From: Leptospira_A soteropolitanensis
Lineage (GTDB): Bacteria; Spirochaetota; Leptospiria; Leptospirales; Leptospiraceae
Direction: 5' to 3' (one strand)
Assembly: GCF_026151335.1 (NCBI RefSeq)
Contig: NZ_JAMQPP010000002.1
Length of the DNA stretch: 64,000 nucleotides
Part shown: piece by piece, positions 1 through 8,255 of the stretch
Layout: every line of letters begins with the position of its first letter
Numbering within the stretch: position 1 is the stretch's first letter
The notes under the pieces: generated by a model
Seen by the model: only the letters and a program-made list of their open reading frames with translations
Databases searched by the model: none
What the model was told of the DNA's origin: nothing
Program-made: the position numbers and the translations under genes

Positions 1-1
1 T

Positions 2-1666
2 ATGGACATCGAAAGGGAACGTGGGATCACTATCAAAGCTAACAATGCGTCCTTCGATTACCATGCCAAAGATGGAAATATTTATCATCTCAATTTAATC
101 GACACTCCCGGCCACGTAGACTTTACCTACGAAGTGTCACGTTCCCTTGCTGCCTGCGAAGGGGTTTTACTCATTGTGGATGCAAGTCAAGGGGTAGAGG
201 CACAAACTTTGGCCAATTTATATTTGGCAATGGATCTTGATCTTCGCATAATTCCCGTTATTAACAAAATTGATCTACCTTCTGCTGATATTGACAAATG
301 TAAATTGATGATTGAAGAGTCACTCGGCCTCAATCCGGATGAAGCCATTCCCATTTCGGCAAAAACCGGTCTTAATGTACAAGATGTTTTAGAGGCCATT
401 TGTTATTTACTGCCTCCACCCAAAGGGGATGTCAATGCACCCCTCAAAGCACTCATTTATGATTCCTTTTTTGATACCTATATGGGCGTGGTCGCCAAAG
501 TTCGGTTATTTGATGGAAAACTTCGCAAAGGGGAAGTGATCCATATGATGAACATAGGCCGCCAGTTTACTGTGACTGAAGTTGGGATCAATCGTCTCTC
601 TATGGTAGCTTGTGAAGAACTCCAAGCAGGAGATGTAGGTTATGTGGTGGCTGGGATGAAAAAGATGGGAGATGCGAAAACTGGGGACACCATCACTCAT
701 GCCAATAGACAAACAGCAGAAGATGTAAAAGGATTTAAAGACGCAAAACCTATGGTATTTGCTGGTCTATTTCCCATTAACGGGGAAGACTTCGATGCCC
801 TTGTGGATGCGATCGAAAAACTAAAGTTAAACGATTCGGCACTTACCTTCGAAAGAGAAAATTCCGCTGCACTTGGATTTGGATTTCGGGTGGGGTATCT
901 TGGCCTTCTTCATATGGAAATAGTACAGGAGCGTTTAGAAAGAGAATTTAACTTAGCCCTGATCACAACAGCACCTTCTGTCAAATTTCGAATCACTACG
1001 ACCAAGGAGGATGTGATCGAAGTAGACAACCCAAGTAAATGGCCTGATCCCATTTTAATTGGGAAATCTGAAGAACCATTTGTCAAAGCCACGATCATTG
1101 CACCCGAAGCGTATGTGGGGAATATCATGTCCCTTGTGATTGAAAAACGCGGGATCCATATGGATACGGTTTATCTTTCTAAAGACAAACTCCAACTCAC
1201 TTATGAACTGCCTTTGGCGGAACTTATTTTTGAATTCTACGATAAACTCAAATCTTATACCAAAGGTTATGCTTCCTTGGATTACGAAGAAGTAGGGTAT
1301 AGAGATTCCAAACTGGTACGGATGGATATCCTTGTGAATGGAGAGCCGGTAGACGCCCTATCCTCTATTGTACACAAATCCAAAGCAGAAGAACGTGGAC
1401 GAGTCATCATTGAAAAATTAAAAGACCTCATCCCACGCCATCAATTTATGATCCCACTCCAAGCGGCCATTGGTTCGAAAGTGGTCGCTCGGGAAAGTAT
1501 ATCTGCCCTTCGCAAAAACGTAACGGCAAAGTGTTACGGTGGGGATATATCTCGTAAGAAAAAACTTCTCGAGAAACAAAAAGAAGGTAAAAAACGAATG
1601 AAACAAATTGGAAACGTAGAAATTCCACAGGAAGCATTCCTTTCCATTTTGAAAACCGGAGATTAG
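2..1666 (+). CDS. lepA: Elongation factor 4 (LepA), 5' end outside window
   Basis: Translational GTPase that binds the ribosome and back-translocates or remodels stalled elongation complexes. The visible 554 residues lack only about 45 N-terminal residues (P-loop) of a normal ~600-residue LepA. The first Met in the window lies inside the switch I region (MDIERERGIT) and is not the start. G3 DTPGHVD (34-40), G4 NKID (88-91) and G5 SAK (~119) are all present. The C-terminus carries the LepA-specific domain with GGDISRKKKLLEKQ and the conserved NVEIPQEAF tail, which separates it from EF-G, TypA and other relatives. It is first in a plus-strand run; a perfect hairpin follows the stop. Confidence 0.97.
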   Translation: MDIERERGITIKANNASFDYHAKDGNIYHLNLIDTPGHVDFTYEVSRSLAACEGVLLIVDASQGVEAQTLANLYLAMDLDLRIIPVINKIDLPSADIDKCKLMIEESLGLNPDEAIPISAKTGLNVQDVLEAICYLLPPPKGDVNAPLKALIYDSFFDTYMGVVAKVRLFDGKLRKGEVIHMMNIGRQFTVTEVGINRLSMVACEELQAGDVGYVVAGMKKMGDAKTGDTITHANRQTAEDVKGFKDAKPMVFAGLFPINGEDFDALVDAIEKLKLNDSALTFERENSAALGFGFRVGYLGLLHMEIVQERLEREFNLALITTAPSVKFRITTTKEDVIEVDNPSKWPDPILIGKSEEPFVKATIIAPEAYVGNIMSLVIEKRGIHMDTVYLSKDKLQLTYELPLAELIFEFYDKLKSYTKGYASLDYEEVGYRDSKLVRMDILVNGEPVDALSSIVHKSKAEERGRVIIEKLKDLIPRHQFMIPLQAAIGSKVVARESISALRKNVTAKCYGGDISRKKKLLEKQKEGKKRMKQIGNVEIPQEAFLSILKTGD

Positions 1667-1688
1667 AAGTTTACAATAAAGTTTAAAC

Positions 1689-1714
1689 ATCTGCCAATCA
1701 TACCATTGGCAGAT
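1689..1714 (+). terminator. Perfect 10-bp hairpin after lepA, no U-tract
   Basis: ATCTGCCAAT at 1689-1698 pairs perfectly with ATTGGCAGAT at 1705-1714 around a 6-nt loop, starting 23 nt after the lepA stop. No T-run follows on either strand, so it is not a textbook intrinsic terminator. It may end or stabilise the lepA transcript. Confidence 0.45.
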
Positions 1715-1771
1715 TCAAAACAATCAAGCTCCCCTTATCTGATGAACGATTATAAACAAGGTTGATACCAA

Positions 1772-2890
1772 ATGAATCTTGTCCCTTCCGATCCTTTTGA
1801 TCATTCCCGCTTTTTCCCCGATCTTCCAACTAGAATTTCTGAAATCCACTTGGTAGCTACATTGAATCCATTACTACTAACCGAGGCGAATTCCTCACAC
1901 AATCTAGTGACTCAGTCAATGCCAAGACTCCATATCATTCGTGATGACTTACTTCCTTTTGGTTTTGGAACAAAGTGGCGGAAGGCATTTGGTATCCTCC
2001 AGTATTTGCAAAAAAATCAGATTTGCAAAGTCCTTCTTTGGGGAGCCATTCATGGAAATTATTTGGCAAGTTTTACTTATATTCTTCGTCGCAGCGGAAT
2101 CACTGTCGATACGATAACCTACACAAAGGATCCCAACTTTCACTCGTATAACGAAAGGTTGGTAAGAGGCCATTCGCATACGTTAATCTGTTATGCGAAT
2201 AGGAAAGATGCACTTGCAGTTTGGTTAGAAAAGAAAAAAAATTACAGAGGTTTAGCTTTACCAGAATTTGGAATCCACGAAGGACAAAACCTCGGTCTCC
2301 GTTCCTTTTGGCAGGAATTGGAGAAAAAAATATTTCAGTCTATAGATGCCTCAAAAGCCCAGATGGATCCAATTTCACAGAGATACCAAAGGACCAATGC
2401 CATCCTTCGAATGGAAATAGGATCTGGAGCAACCTTTCTTTCTGCCTTAAATTATTTTAATGAAACATCGATCCTTGTCCAAGGAGTGATGGTAGGAGAA
2501 AAAAAAGAAACTTGGATATTAAAAACGGAAGATTTACAAAAACAATTAAGCCTTAGATCCATTGCGATCAAAGAAGAGCAGATTTTGAAAATCGAGAAAG
2601 AAAACAAATCGCAAGTAGAACCAGAAAAGAATAAGGCAACAAAGCCGATATCCTTTGGAAAACAAACACAAGTCCAAAAACAGTGGATTTATGATTTTTA
2701 TCGAAATACAGATATTCTACTAGAGCCGATATATAGTGGAATGACGATAAAACCCTTACTGCGGGAAATATACGAAATGCAATTATCTCCGTCTTTTGTA
2801 TTGGAAACAATTCCACCTCCTATTTTTTATCTCCACCAAGGGGGCCAAATCCAACATCTAAATTTGATTTTGGAAAAAGAATCGAAATGA
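1772..2890 (+). CDS. PLP-dependent enzyme-like protein (ACC deaminase/D-cysteine desulfhydrase family), atypical
   Basis: A 372-residue protein whose architecture matches the tryptophan-synthase-beta-like fold of ACC deaminase and D-cysteine desulfhydrase. GTKWRK at 67-71 aligns with the family G-N-K-x-R-K, making Lys68 the probable PLP lysine. GAIHGNY (91-97) aligns with GxIQSNH. MEIGSGATFLSAL corresponds to the glycine-rich phosphate-binding loop, and DILLEPIYSGMT near residue 325 to the D-P-x-Y-T/S-G-K motif. The usual serine of QSNH is Gly here and the motif lysine after YSG is Met, so normal activity is doubtful. A Lys/Glu-rich insert (about residues 265-295) is unusual. It ends in a 4-bp ATGA overlap with the glycosyltransferase gene, suggesting co-expression. 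Substrate unknown. Confidence 0.7.
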   Translation: MNLVPSDPFDHSRFFPDLPTRISEIHLVATLNPLLLTEANSSHNLVTQSMPRLHIIRDDLLPFGFGTKWRKAFGILQYLQKNQICKVLLWGAIHGNYLASFTYILRRSGITVDTITYTKDPNFHSYNERLVRGHSHTLICYANRKDALAVWLEKKKNYRGLALPEFGIHEGQNLGLRSFWQELEKKIFQSIDASKAQMDPISQRYQRTNAILRMEIGSGATFLSALNYFNETSILVQGVMVGEKKETWILKTEDLQKQLSLRSIAIKEEQILKIEKENKSQVEPEKNKATKPISFGKQTQVQKQWIYDFYRNTDILLEPIYSGMTIKPLLREIYEMQLSPSFVLETIPPPIFYLHQGGQIQHLNLILEKESK

Positions 2891-3840
2891 ATCCTTTGGA
2901 AAAACCACTCGTTTCTGTTATCCTTCCAAGTTTTAATCGCAAAAACATTGTGGATAGAGCCATCACATCAGTGATTTCGCAAACTTATCCCCACTGGGAA
3001 CTCCATATAGTGGATGATGGGTCAACCGATGAAACTTGGAATGACTTACTTTCTAAACTCACCGGTTGGAAAGGGAAACTATCATCATTTGGTAGAAATC
3101 AAAAATCCATCCAAGTCCACCAAATAGAACATAAGGGAGTGAGTGGGGCAAGGAACTTTGGGATGGAAAAAGCCAATGGTGACTGGATTGCATTTTTGGA
3201 TTCCGATGACGAATGGTATCCAGAGAAACTTTCCAAACAAATGGATTTTCATAAATCAAACCCAGAATTTTTCTTTTCTCAAACCAAAGAGGTTTGGAAC
3301 AAAAAAGGAAATTTGATGGAACCCAAAGGCAAATACCAAAAACGTTCTGGATGGTTTTTGAAAGAATCCTTAGAACTTTGTATGGTGACATCTTCCAGTT
3401 TTATGGCGCATAAGCCAACATTGGCAGAGATAGGTGGATTTCGCACCGAACTATTAGTATGCGAAGATTATGATTTATGGAACAGAATCCTTTTCGCTGG
3501 ATTTCCTATAGGGCTAATCGAAGAAAACCTAATGGTTCGTTATGGTGGCCATGAAGACCAACTTTCCAACCAGTATCAGGCACTCGAAAGATTTCGATTG
3601 TATTCTCTTTTGCTAACAAAAGAAGAATTAAGTGAAAACGGAAAATGGGATTTGTTAGAGCCAGCGCATAAATATCTTTTTCAAATTGCCATCAAATCTC
3701 GGATGGACACCATCCTCCAAGGTCGATTCAAACGCGGAAAAGATGCAAAATGGATCGAAAGGTTAATTACCGATTTTTTATCAGAAAATCCAATTTCTAA
3801 AGTGGAACGATCAGCTTTGTTAGATGACTCTTTATTTTAA
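2887..3840 (+). CDS. Glycosyltransferase family 2
   Basis: A 317-residue GT-A fold enzyme expected to transfer a sugar from a nucleotide donor in the cytoplasm, probably for surface polysaccharide or LPS. The N-terminus has the family 2 signature SVILPSFNR, then VDDGSTD, the KGVSGARNFG segment and the metal-binding AFLDSDDEW motif (D-x-D) near residue 105. EDYDLW fits the catalytic-base E-D region of the family. No membrane segments are evident. Acceptor and linkage cannot be told. It is translationally coupled to the preceding PLP-like gene by an ATGA overlap. In the 230-bp gap that follows, a weak imperfect hairpin (3851-3870) may close the transcript. Confidence 0.88.
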   Translation: MNPLEKPLVSVILPSFNRKNIVDRAITSVISQTYPHWELHIVDDGSTDETWNDLLSKLTGWKGKLSSFGRNQKSIQVHQIEHKGVSGARNFGMEKANGDWIAFLDSDDEWYPEKLSKQMDFHKSNPEFFFSQTKEVWNKKGNLMEPKGKYQKRSGWFLKESLELCMVTSSSFMAHKPTLAEIGGFRTELLVCEDYDLWNRILFAGFPIGLIEENLMVRYGGHEDQLSNQYQALERFRLYSLLLTKEELSENGKWDLLEPAHKYLFQIAIKSRMDTILQGRFKRGKDAKWIERLITDFLSENPISKVERSALLDDSLF

Positions 3841-3963
3841 TCTGAAAAAAGTTGGAATCAATGTTCCGACACCGATCTTTAATTTTCCATCTACTAACAG
3901 TTTTTTGTTTTTTAGTCGTCCGCTAAAGTCTGTTTAAAGGATTAAAAAAAATCCAGAGGACAA

Positions 3964-3991
3964 ATAAAAAACCCGACTGTTTCCAATCGGG
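3964..3991 (-). terminator. Intrinsic terminator of the sdhCAB operon
   Basis: On the minus strand ACCCGA and TCGGGT (3991-3986 and 3976-3971) form a 6-bp GC-rich stem with a 9-nt loop. A run of six T residues follows, about 80 nt beyond the sdhB stop. A weaker T-run on the other side could let it also stop transcription from the plus-strand glycosyltransferase gene. Confidence 0.7.
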
Positions 3992-4070
3992 TCTTTATAC
4001 TTTTGGCCACAAACGATAATTGTTTATGCCGTAACTTTAACAAAAAGTATTCACTATTTCACCAAGTGGC

Positions 4071-4811
4071 TTAGCTAGAGATATACTCTCGGTTTAACCT
4101 CGTGATAAAGTTTACAGAAATTTCTTTCGGGCAGGCCGCTTCACATTCGTATTGGTTTGTGCAATTTCCAAATCCTTCTTTGTCCATTGCTTTTACCATT
4201 TTACGAACTCGTTCTTTCTTTTCTACAGCACCTTGTGGAAGAAGTGCCAAGTGCGATACTTTTGCTGATACAAAGAGCATTGCCGAGGCATTTTTACATG
4301 CAGCCACACAAGCCCCGCATCCAATACAAGTCGCAGCATCCATAGCAAGGTCAGCATCTACCTTTGGAATTGGTAAGGCATTCCCATCAGGAGCTCCCCC
4401 TGTATTGATCGAAACATACCCACCCGCTTGGATGATACGATCAAAGGCAGAACGATCTACCAAAAGGTCTTTTACCACTGGAAAAGCCTTGGCTCTCCAC
4501 GGTTCAATATAAATCGTATCTCCATCTTTAAACTTACGCATGTGCAATTGGCAAGTGGTGGTACCTTTTTCTGGACCATGCGGAACACCATTGATCACCA
4601 TAGAACAAGCCCCACAAATTCCTTCGCGGCAGTCATGATCGAATGCAATCGGTTCATCACCTTTTTTGATTAGATCATCATTCACGACATCTAACATCTC
4701 AAGGAAAGACATATGTTCACTGATGTTGTTAGCTTCATAGCTAACCATACGACCTTTATCGTTTTTATTCTTTTGTCGCCAAACTTTAAGGTGTAACTTC
4801 ATTGTATCCAT
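4071..4811 (-). CDS. sdhB: Succinate dehydrogenase/fumarate reductase iron-sulfur subunit
   Basis: Passes electrons from SdhA flavin to the membrane cytochrome b/quinone in complex II, on the cytoplasmic membrane. All cluster ligands are visible in 246 residues: CREGICGAC with a downstream Cys (GTTTC) for [2Fe-2S], CIGCGACVAAC for [4Fe-4S] and CTNQYECEAACP for [3Fe-4S] and the last ligand. The GGAPDGNALPIP stretch before the second cluster resembles the Bacteroides/epsilon-proteobacterial/B. subtilis-like group rather than the E. coli type. The start overlaps the sdhA stop by one base (TAATG), so translation is coupled. Direction (SDH or FRD) cannot be decided from sequence, but an aerobic organism favours SDH. 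Confidence 0.95.
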   Translation of the reverse strand: MDTMKLHLKVWRQKNKNDKGRMVSYEANNISEHMSFLEMLDVVNDDLIKKGDEPIAFDHDCREGICGACSMVINGVPHGPEKGTTTCQLHMRKFKDGDTIYIEPWRAKAFPVVKDLLVDRSAFDRIIQAGGYVSINTGGAPDGNALPIPKVDADLAMDAATCIGCGACVAACKNASAMLFVSAKVSHLALLPQGAVEKKERVRKMVKAMDKEGFGNCTNQYECEAACPKEISVNFITRLNREYISS

Positions 4812-6736
4812 TATTTGTAGCTCCTTACGGCAAGGTGGATGTTTTCATACTCAAGTTTTTCGCGGTGTTCTTTAGGAGCCTTTCCTTCACCCTGATATTC
4901 CCAAGCTGTTACGTGACAGAATTTTTCATCATTACGTTTTGCTTCGCCATCTTCAGTTTGGTGTTCCTCACGGAAGTGACCTCCACAAGATTCTTCCCTT
5001 GTGAGTGCATCCAAACAGAGTAGTTCACCAAACTCTAAGTAATCGGCAACGCGACCGGCTTTTTCCAACTCTTGGTTGAGCTCCGATCCAGATCCGGCAA
5101 CTTTTACGTTATTCCAAAATTCCTCTCTAAGTTCAGGAATTTTTTTCAAGGCATCTTTGAGACCTTTTTCGTTACGAGCCATACCACACTGATCCCACAT
5201 AATCTTACCAAGGGCTCTATGGAAATCGTCTGGAGTCTTTTTACCGTTGATCGCAAGAAGTTTGTTTGTCATTTCACGAACGCGGGCTTCTGCTTCTTTG
5301 AATTCCGGTCTATCAGTAGAAATATTTTTATGACCTTCCTTCGCAAAGTAATCACCAATTGTATAAGGTATTACAAAGTAACCATCGGCAAGACCTTGCA
5401 TCAGAGCAGAAGCTCCGAGACGGTTGGCACCATGATCAGAGAAGTTTGCTTCCCCAAGTACGTGAAGTCCTGGTATGTTGGACATCAAATTGTAATCCAC
5501 CCAAAGTCCACCCATTGTATAGTGAACCGCAGGGTAAATGCGCATTGGCACTTTATATGGATTTTCTCCCGTAATGCGTTCATACATTTGGAAGAGGTTA
5601 TCATAACGGTCAGCCACTACAGATTCACCCAAACGTTTGATGGAATCAGAAAAATCTAGATAAACACCAAGTCGTTTATCACCAACTTTTGGACCAACTC
5701 CAAGCCCATTGTCACAAGCTTCTTTTGCAGAACGTGAGGAAATGTCTCGAGGTGCTAAGTTTCCGTAAGATGGGTATTTTCTTTCGAGGTAATAATCTCT
5801 TTCGTCTTCTGGAATTTCATGAGGAGCACGAAGATCATCTTTTTTCTTAGGAACCCAAACCCGTCCGTCGTTACGGAGAGATTCAGACATAAGAGTTAGT
5901 TTTGATTGGTAGTCTCCCGCCTGAGGAATACATGTTGGGTGAATTTGCGTATAACAAGGATTTGCAAAACCGGCACCTTTTTTATAGGCACGGTAAGTGG
6001 CTGTTACGTTCGATCCTTTTGCGTTTGTCGAAAGGTAAAATACGTTTCCATACCCACCGGATGCAAGTATCACAGCATCTCCTGCATGAGAAGAAATCTC
6101 ACCTGTGACTAGATCACGAACGACAATTCCTTTCGCATGACCATCCACAAGAACTAGTTCCAACATCTCAGTTCTTGGATACATTTTTACAGCACCACGA
6201 GAGATTTGTTTTTCTAATGCTGAGTAAGCACCGAGTAACAACTGTTGTCCAGTTTGTCCTTTTGCATAAAAAGTTCGGGATACTTGTGCTCCACCAAAAG
6301 ACCGGTTGGAAAGGGTTCCACCATATTCACGAGCAAAAGGAACACCTTGTGCGACACACTGATCAATGATATTTGTGGATTCTTGTGCTAAACGATAAAC
6401 GTTTGCCTCTCTGGCACGGAAATCCCCGCCTTTTACGGTGTCGTAGAACAATCTATAAACGGAGTCACCATCATTTTGGTAGTTCTTCGCCGCGTTGATC
6501 CCACCTTGGGCAGCAATGGAGTGGGCGCGTCTTGGACTGTCTTGGAAACAAAAAACTGAAACTTGGTATCCAAGTTCGGAGAGTGTAGCAGCAGCAGAAG
6601 CGCCAGCAAGACCTGTTCCTACGATGATAACTTTATATTTACGTTTGTTAGCTGGGTTTACAAGTTTGATATCTTGTTTGTGTTTGTCCCATTTTTGTTC
6701 CAAAGGACCCGATGGAATTTTTGCATCTAATTTCAT
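4811..6736 (-). CDS. sdhA: Succinate dehydrogenase flavoprotein subunit
   Basis: Catalytic subunit that oxidises succinate to fumarate with covalently bound FAD. The 641 residues carry the dinucleotide-binding GTGLAG (40-45), the flavin-linking His72 in RRAHSIAAQGG, the active-site segment HPTCIP, and HYTMGGLWVD followed by GEANFSDHGANRLG near the capping-domain junction. Its length and the C-terminal SCGGHFREEHQT motif fit the B. subtilis/Bacteroides-type enzyme that pairs with a single cytochrome b subunit, as found upstream here. The gene lies 18 nt after sdhC and shares a base with sdhB. Confidence 0.97.
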   Translation of the reverse strand: MKLDAKIPSGPLEQKWDKHKQDIKLVNPANKRKYKVIIVGTGLAGASAAATLSELGYQVSVFCFQDSPRRAHSIAAQGGINAAKNYQNDGDSVYRLFYDTVKGGDFRAREANVYRLAQESTNIIDQCVAQGVPFAREYGGTLSNRSFGGAQVSRTFYAKGQTGQQLLLGAYSALEKQISRGAVKMYPRTEMLELVLVDGHAKGIVVRDLVTGEISSHAGDAVILASGGYGNVFYLSTNAKGSNVTATYRAYKKGAGFANPCYTQIHPTCIPQAGDYQSKLTLMSESLRNDGRVWVPKKKDDLRAPHEIPEDERDYYLERKYPSYGNLAPRDISSRSAKEACDNGLGVGPKVGDKRLGVYLDFSDSIKRLGESVVADRYDNLFQMYERITGENPYKVPMRIYPAVHYTMGGLWVDYNLMSNIPGLHVLGEANFSDHGANRLGASALMQGLADGYFVIPYTIGDYFAKEGHKNISTDRPEFKEAEARVREMTNKLLAINGKKTPDDFHRALGKIMWDQCGMARNEKGLKDALKKIPELREEFWNNVKVAGSGSELNQELEKAGRVADYLEFGELLCLDALTREESCGGHFREEHQTEDGEAKRNDEKFCHVTAWEYQGEGKAPKEHREKLEYENIHLAVRSYK

Positions 6737-6754
6737 AACTTCTCCTAAAAACCC

Positions 6755-7444
6755 TTAACGGACATACCCGAGTAAAATCGAGATTGGCATGGAACAATTT
6801 CCCAGGAAAATGATAAGACCAAGTCCTGTAGATAGTTTCTGAATGGTGGGGTTGTGTTTTGGTGCAAGGATCCCCAAAGTCTGAAACATAGATCCCAATG
6901 CATGGGAAAAATGAAGAGCAAGGAAAATCATAAAGACAATATAAGTTCCTGAAATGATGGGATCTTGAAACCCTAGAATCACCATTGCATAAACGTCATG
7001 AACCACATCACCGTTTTTCAGGATGTATTCAAAACTGTAATGTTCTGGATTCGTGATACCTAAAGTAAAATGTGCAAGGTGATACACAAGAAACGTAAGC
7101 AAAAGGAGTCCACTATAGGCCATTGTCCGAGATGCTACAGAGGCTTGGATCGTAGAACCTTTAGCATAAGATACTGGCCTAGCACTTGAGTTTTCAATTT
7201 TTAGGAGGATGGCTGTGCATACGTGTCCAAAAAAGGCCACAATCAGTCCAATCCTTGCTACCCATAATAGGGGACCTAAATCCTTGAGAAACTTTGCGTA
7301 GGTGTTTAATTTTTCTGGTCCTTGGAAAACTTGAAGGTTTCCGACCATATGAAGGATCACGAACCCAAACCAGATAAATCCAGTAATGGCCATTATGATC
7401 TTCTTTCCAATTGAGGACCGAAAGAAGTCTAGACTCAACGTCAT
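6755..7444 (-). CDS. sdhC: Succinate dehydrogenase cytochrome b subunit (b558-type)
   Basis: Membrane anchor of complex II that binds haem and reduces or oxidises quinone. The 229 residues show five hydrophobic segments: about 13-35, 60-80, 105-125, 155-180 and 200-220. Histidines suited to di-haem ligation lie in ILHMVGN, FFGHVC, VYHLAHF and LALHFSHALGS. One five-helix subunit, instead of separate SdhC and SdhD, is typical of the B. subtilis/Wolinella class. A good ribosome-binding site (CAGGAG, 7-nt spacer) supports the start. First gene of the operon; the 197-bp gap upstream should hold the promoter, but I see no clear hexamer pair. Confidence 0.93.
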   Translation of the reverse strand: MTLSLDFFRSSIGKKIIMAITGFIWFGFVILHMVGNLQVFQGPEKLNTYAKFLKDLGPLLWVARIGLIVAFFGHVCTAILLKIENSSARPVSYAKGSTIQASVASRTMAYSGLLLLTFLVYHLAHFTLGITNPEHYSFEYILKNGDVVHDVYAMVILGFQDPIISGTYIVFMIFLALHFSHALGSMFQTLGILAPKHNPTIQKLSTGLGLIIFLGNCSMPISILLGYVR

Positions 7445-7641
7445 TGAAGAGCTCCTGATAGAGTATAGGTGTAAATTTTTCTATTACGTCCAGGTTTAGA
7501 CAGAATCCACTTCTCGTAAATTCATAAATCAATTGGCAACCAACTTAGTATTTTGAGTTTGTTTCTCAATAAAAACCGGATGTAGACAGGGTGAGGAAAA
7601 GGCTTGAGCCTAGGCCTTTCTTAAGCCATTATTGCTAAATC

Positions 7642-8148
7642 TTGCGACGAAAACGACAAATGGACTTGGAAATTAAGAATGGATGGAGTCAAATTCCCCT
7701 TCTTGTCCTTTTTTGGGTCTCCTATGGGTTTTGTTTGCATCCCAATGGAAATTATACTGAAAATAGAAAGACCTATTTGCGGGAAGTGGGATTGCCAATT
7801 CTTGTTACCATTCGTCCTCGCCATAAAATCCAATCAAAAGAATTACAACTCTTCATCAAAACGGAAAACCTAACAAATACTAGTATCTCGAAGTTCCAAA
7901 TTTTATTTTTTGCCTTAGATGATCAAAAACAGATTTTAATACCGGAAGATAAAAAAACACCAGAATTGATTTGTTCGATCGAAAAACAAATTTTGCCGAA
8001 CGTAATTCTCAAATGCCATGTGGGGCCTTTCGTATATGCAAACCTTTGGTCTTCGATCCATATTCAATCAATTTCTTTTACTACAGCGGACCAAGTGCGC
8101 CACGTCATTAGTGAAGCTGATCTAGATGATGTGACTGTATGGTTGTAA
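7642..8148 (+). CDS. Hypothetical secreted or membrane-anchored protein
   Basis: A 168-residue protein with no recognised family. A TTG start gives the basic N-terminus MRRKRQ before a hydrophobic stretch (PLLVLFWVSYGFC) that could be a signal peptide or a loose spirochaetal lipobox ending at Cys. An in-frame ATG at 7660 would give 162 residues; neither start has a clear ribosome-binding site. The rest looks like a beta-rich extracytoplasmic domain with two further cysteines (ELICSIEK and ILKCHVG) that might form a disulfide. It is divergent from sdhC and followed by its own terminator-like hairpin, so it is probably monocistronic. Confidence 0.6.
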   Translation: MRRKRQMDLEIKNGWSQIPLLVLFWVSYGFCLHPNGNYTENRKTYLREVGLPILVTIRPRHKIQSKELQLFIKTENLTNTSISKFQILFFALDDQKQILIPEDKKTPELICSIEKQILPNVILKCHVGPFVYANLWSSIHIQSISFTTADQVRHVISEADLDDVTVWL

Positions 8149-8168
8149 AAATCACCTTTTTAATCATA

Positions 8169-8205
8169 TTCCCTAAGTATTCCATTGAATCCTTGGGAAC
8201 TTTTT
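8169..8205 (+). terminator. Probable intrinsic terminator
   Basis: TTCCC-AAG at 8169-8177 (one bulged T) pairs with CTTGGGAA at 8192-8199. TTTTT begins one base later, 21 nt after the stop of the preceding plus-strand gene. Confidence 0.55.
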
Positions 8206-8214
8206 CCATTCAGG

Positions 8215-8243
8215 TTGACATTTCCTCACTCTAATTTTAGGCT
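8215..8243 (+). promoter_or_regulatory. Candidate sigma-70 promoter for the SulP-CA gene
   Basis: A perfect TTGACA (8215-8220) lies 17 bp from TAGGCT (8238-8243), a weak -10. Transcription would begin near 8250, leaving a leader of about six bases before the ATG at 8256, which also lacks a ribosome-binding site. This fits leaderless or near-leaderless expression but needs transcript mapping. Confidence 0.35.
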
Positions 8244-8255
8244 CACCACACATTT

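Noticed and set aside
5072..5659. 195-codon plus-strand frame inside sdhA
   Set aside because: Antisense shadow of a strongly conserved gene; no family features or ribosome-binding site.
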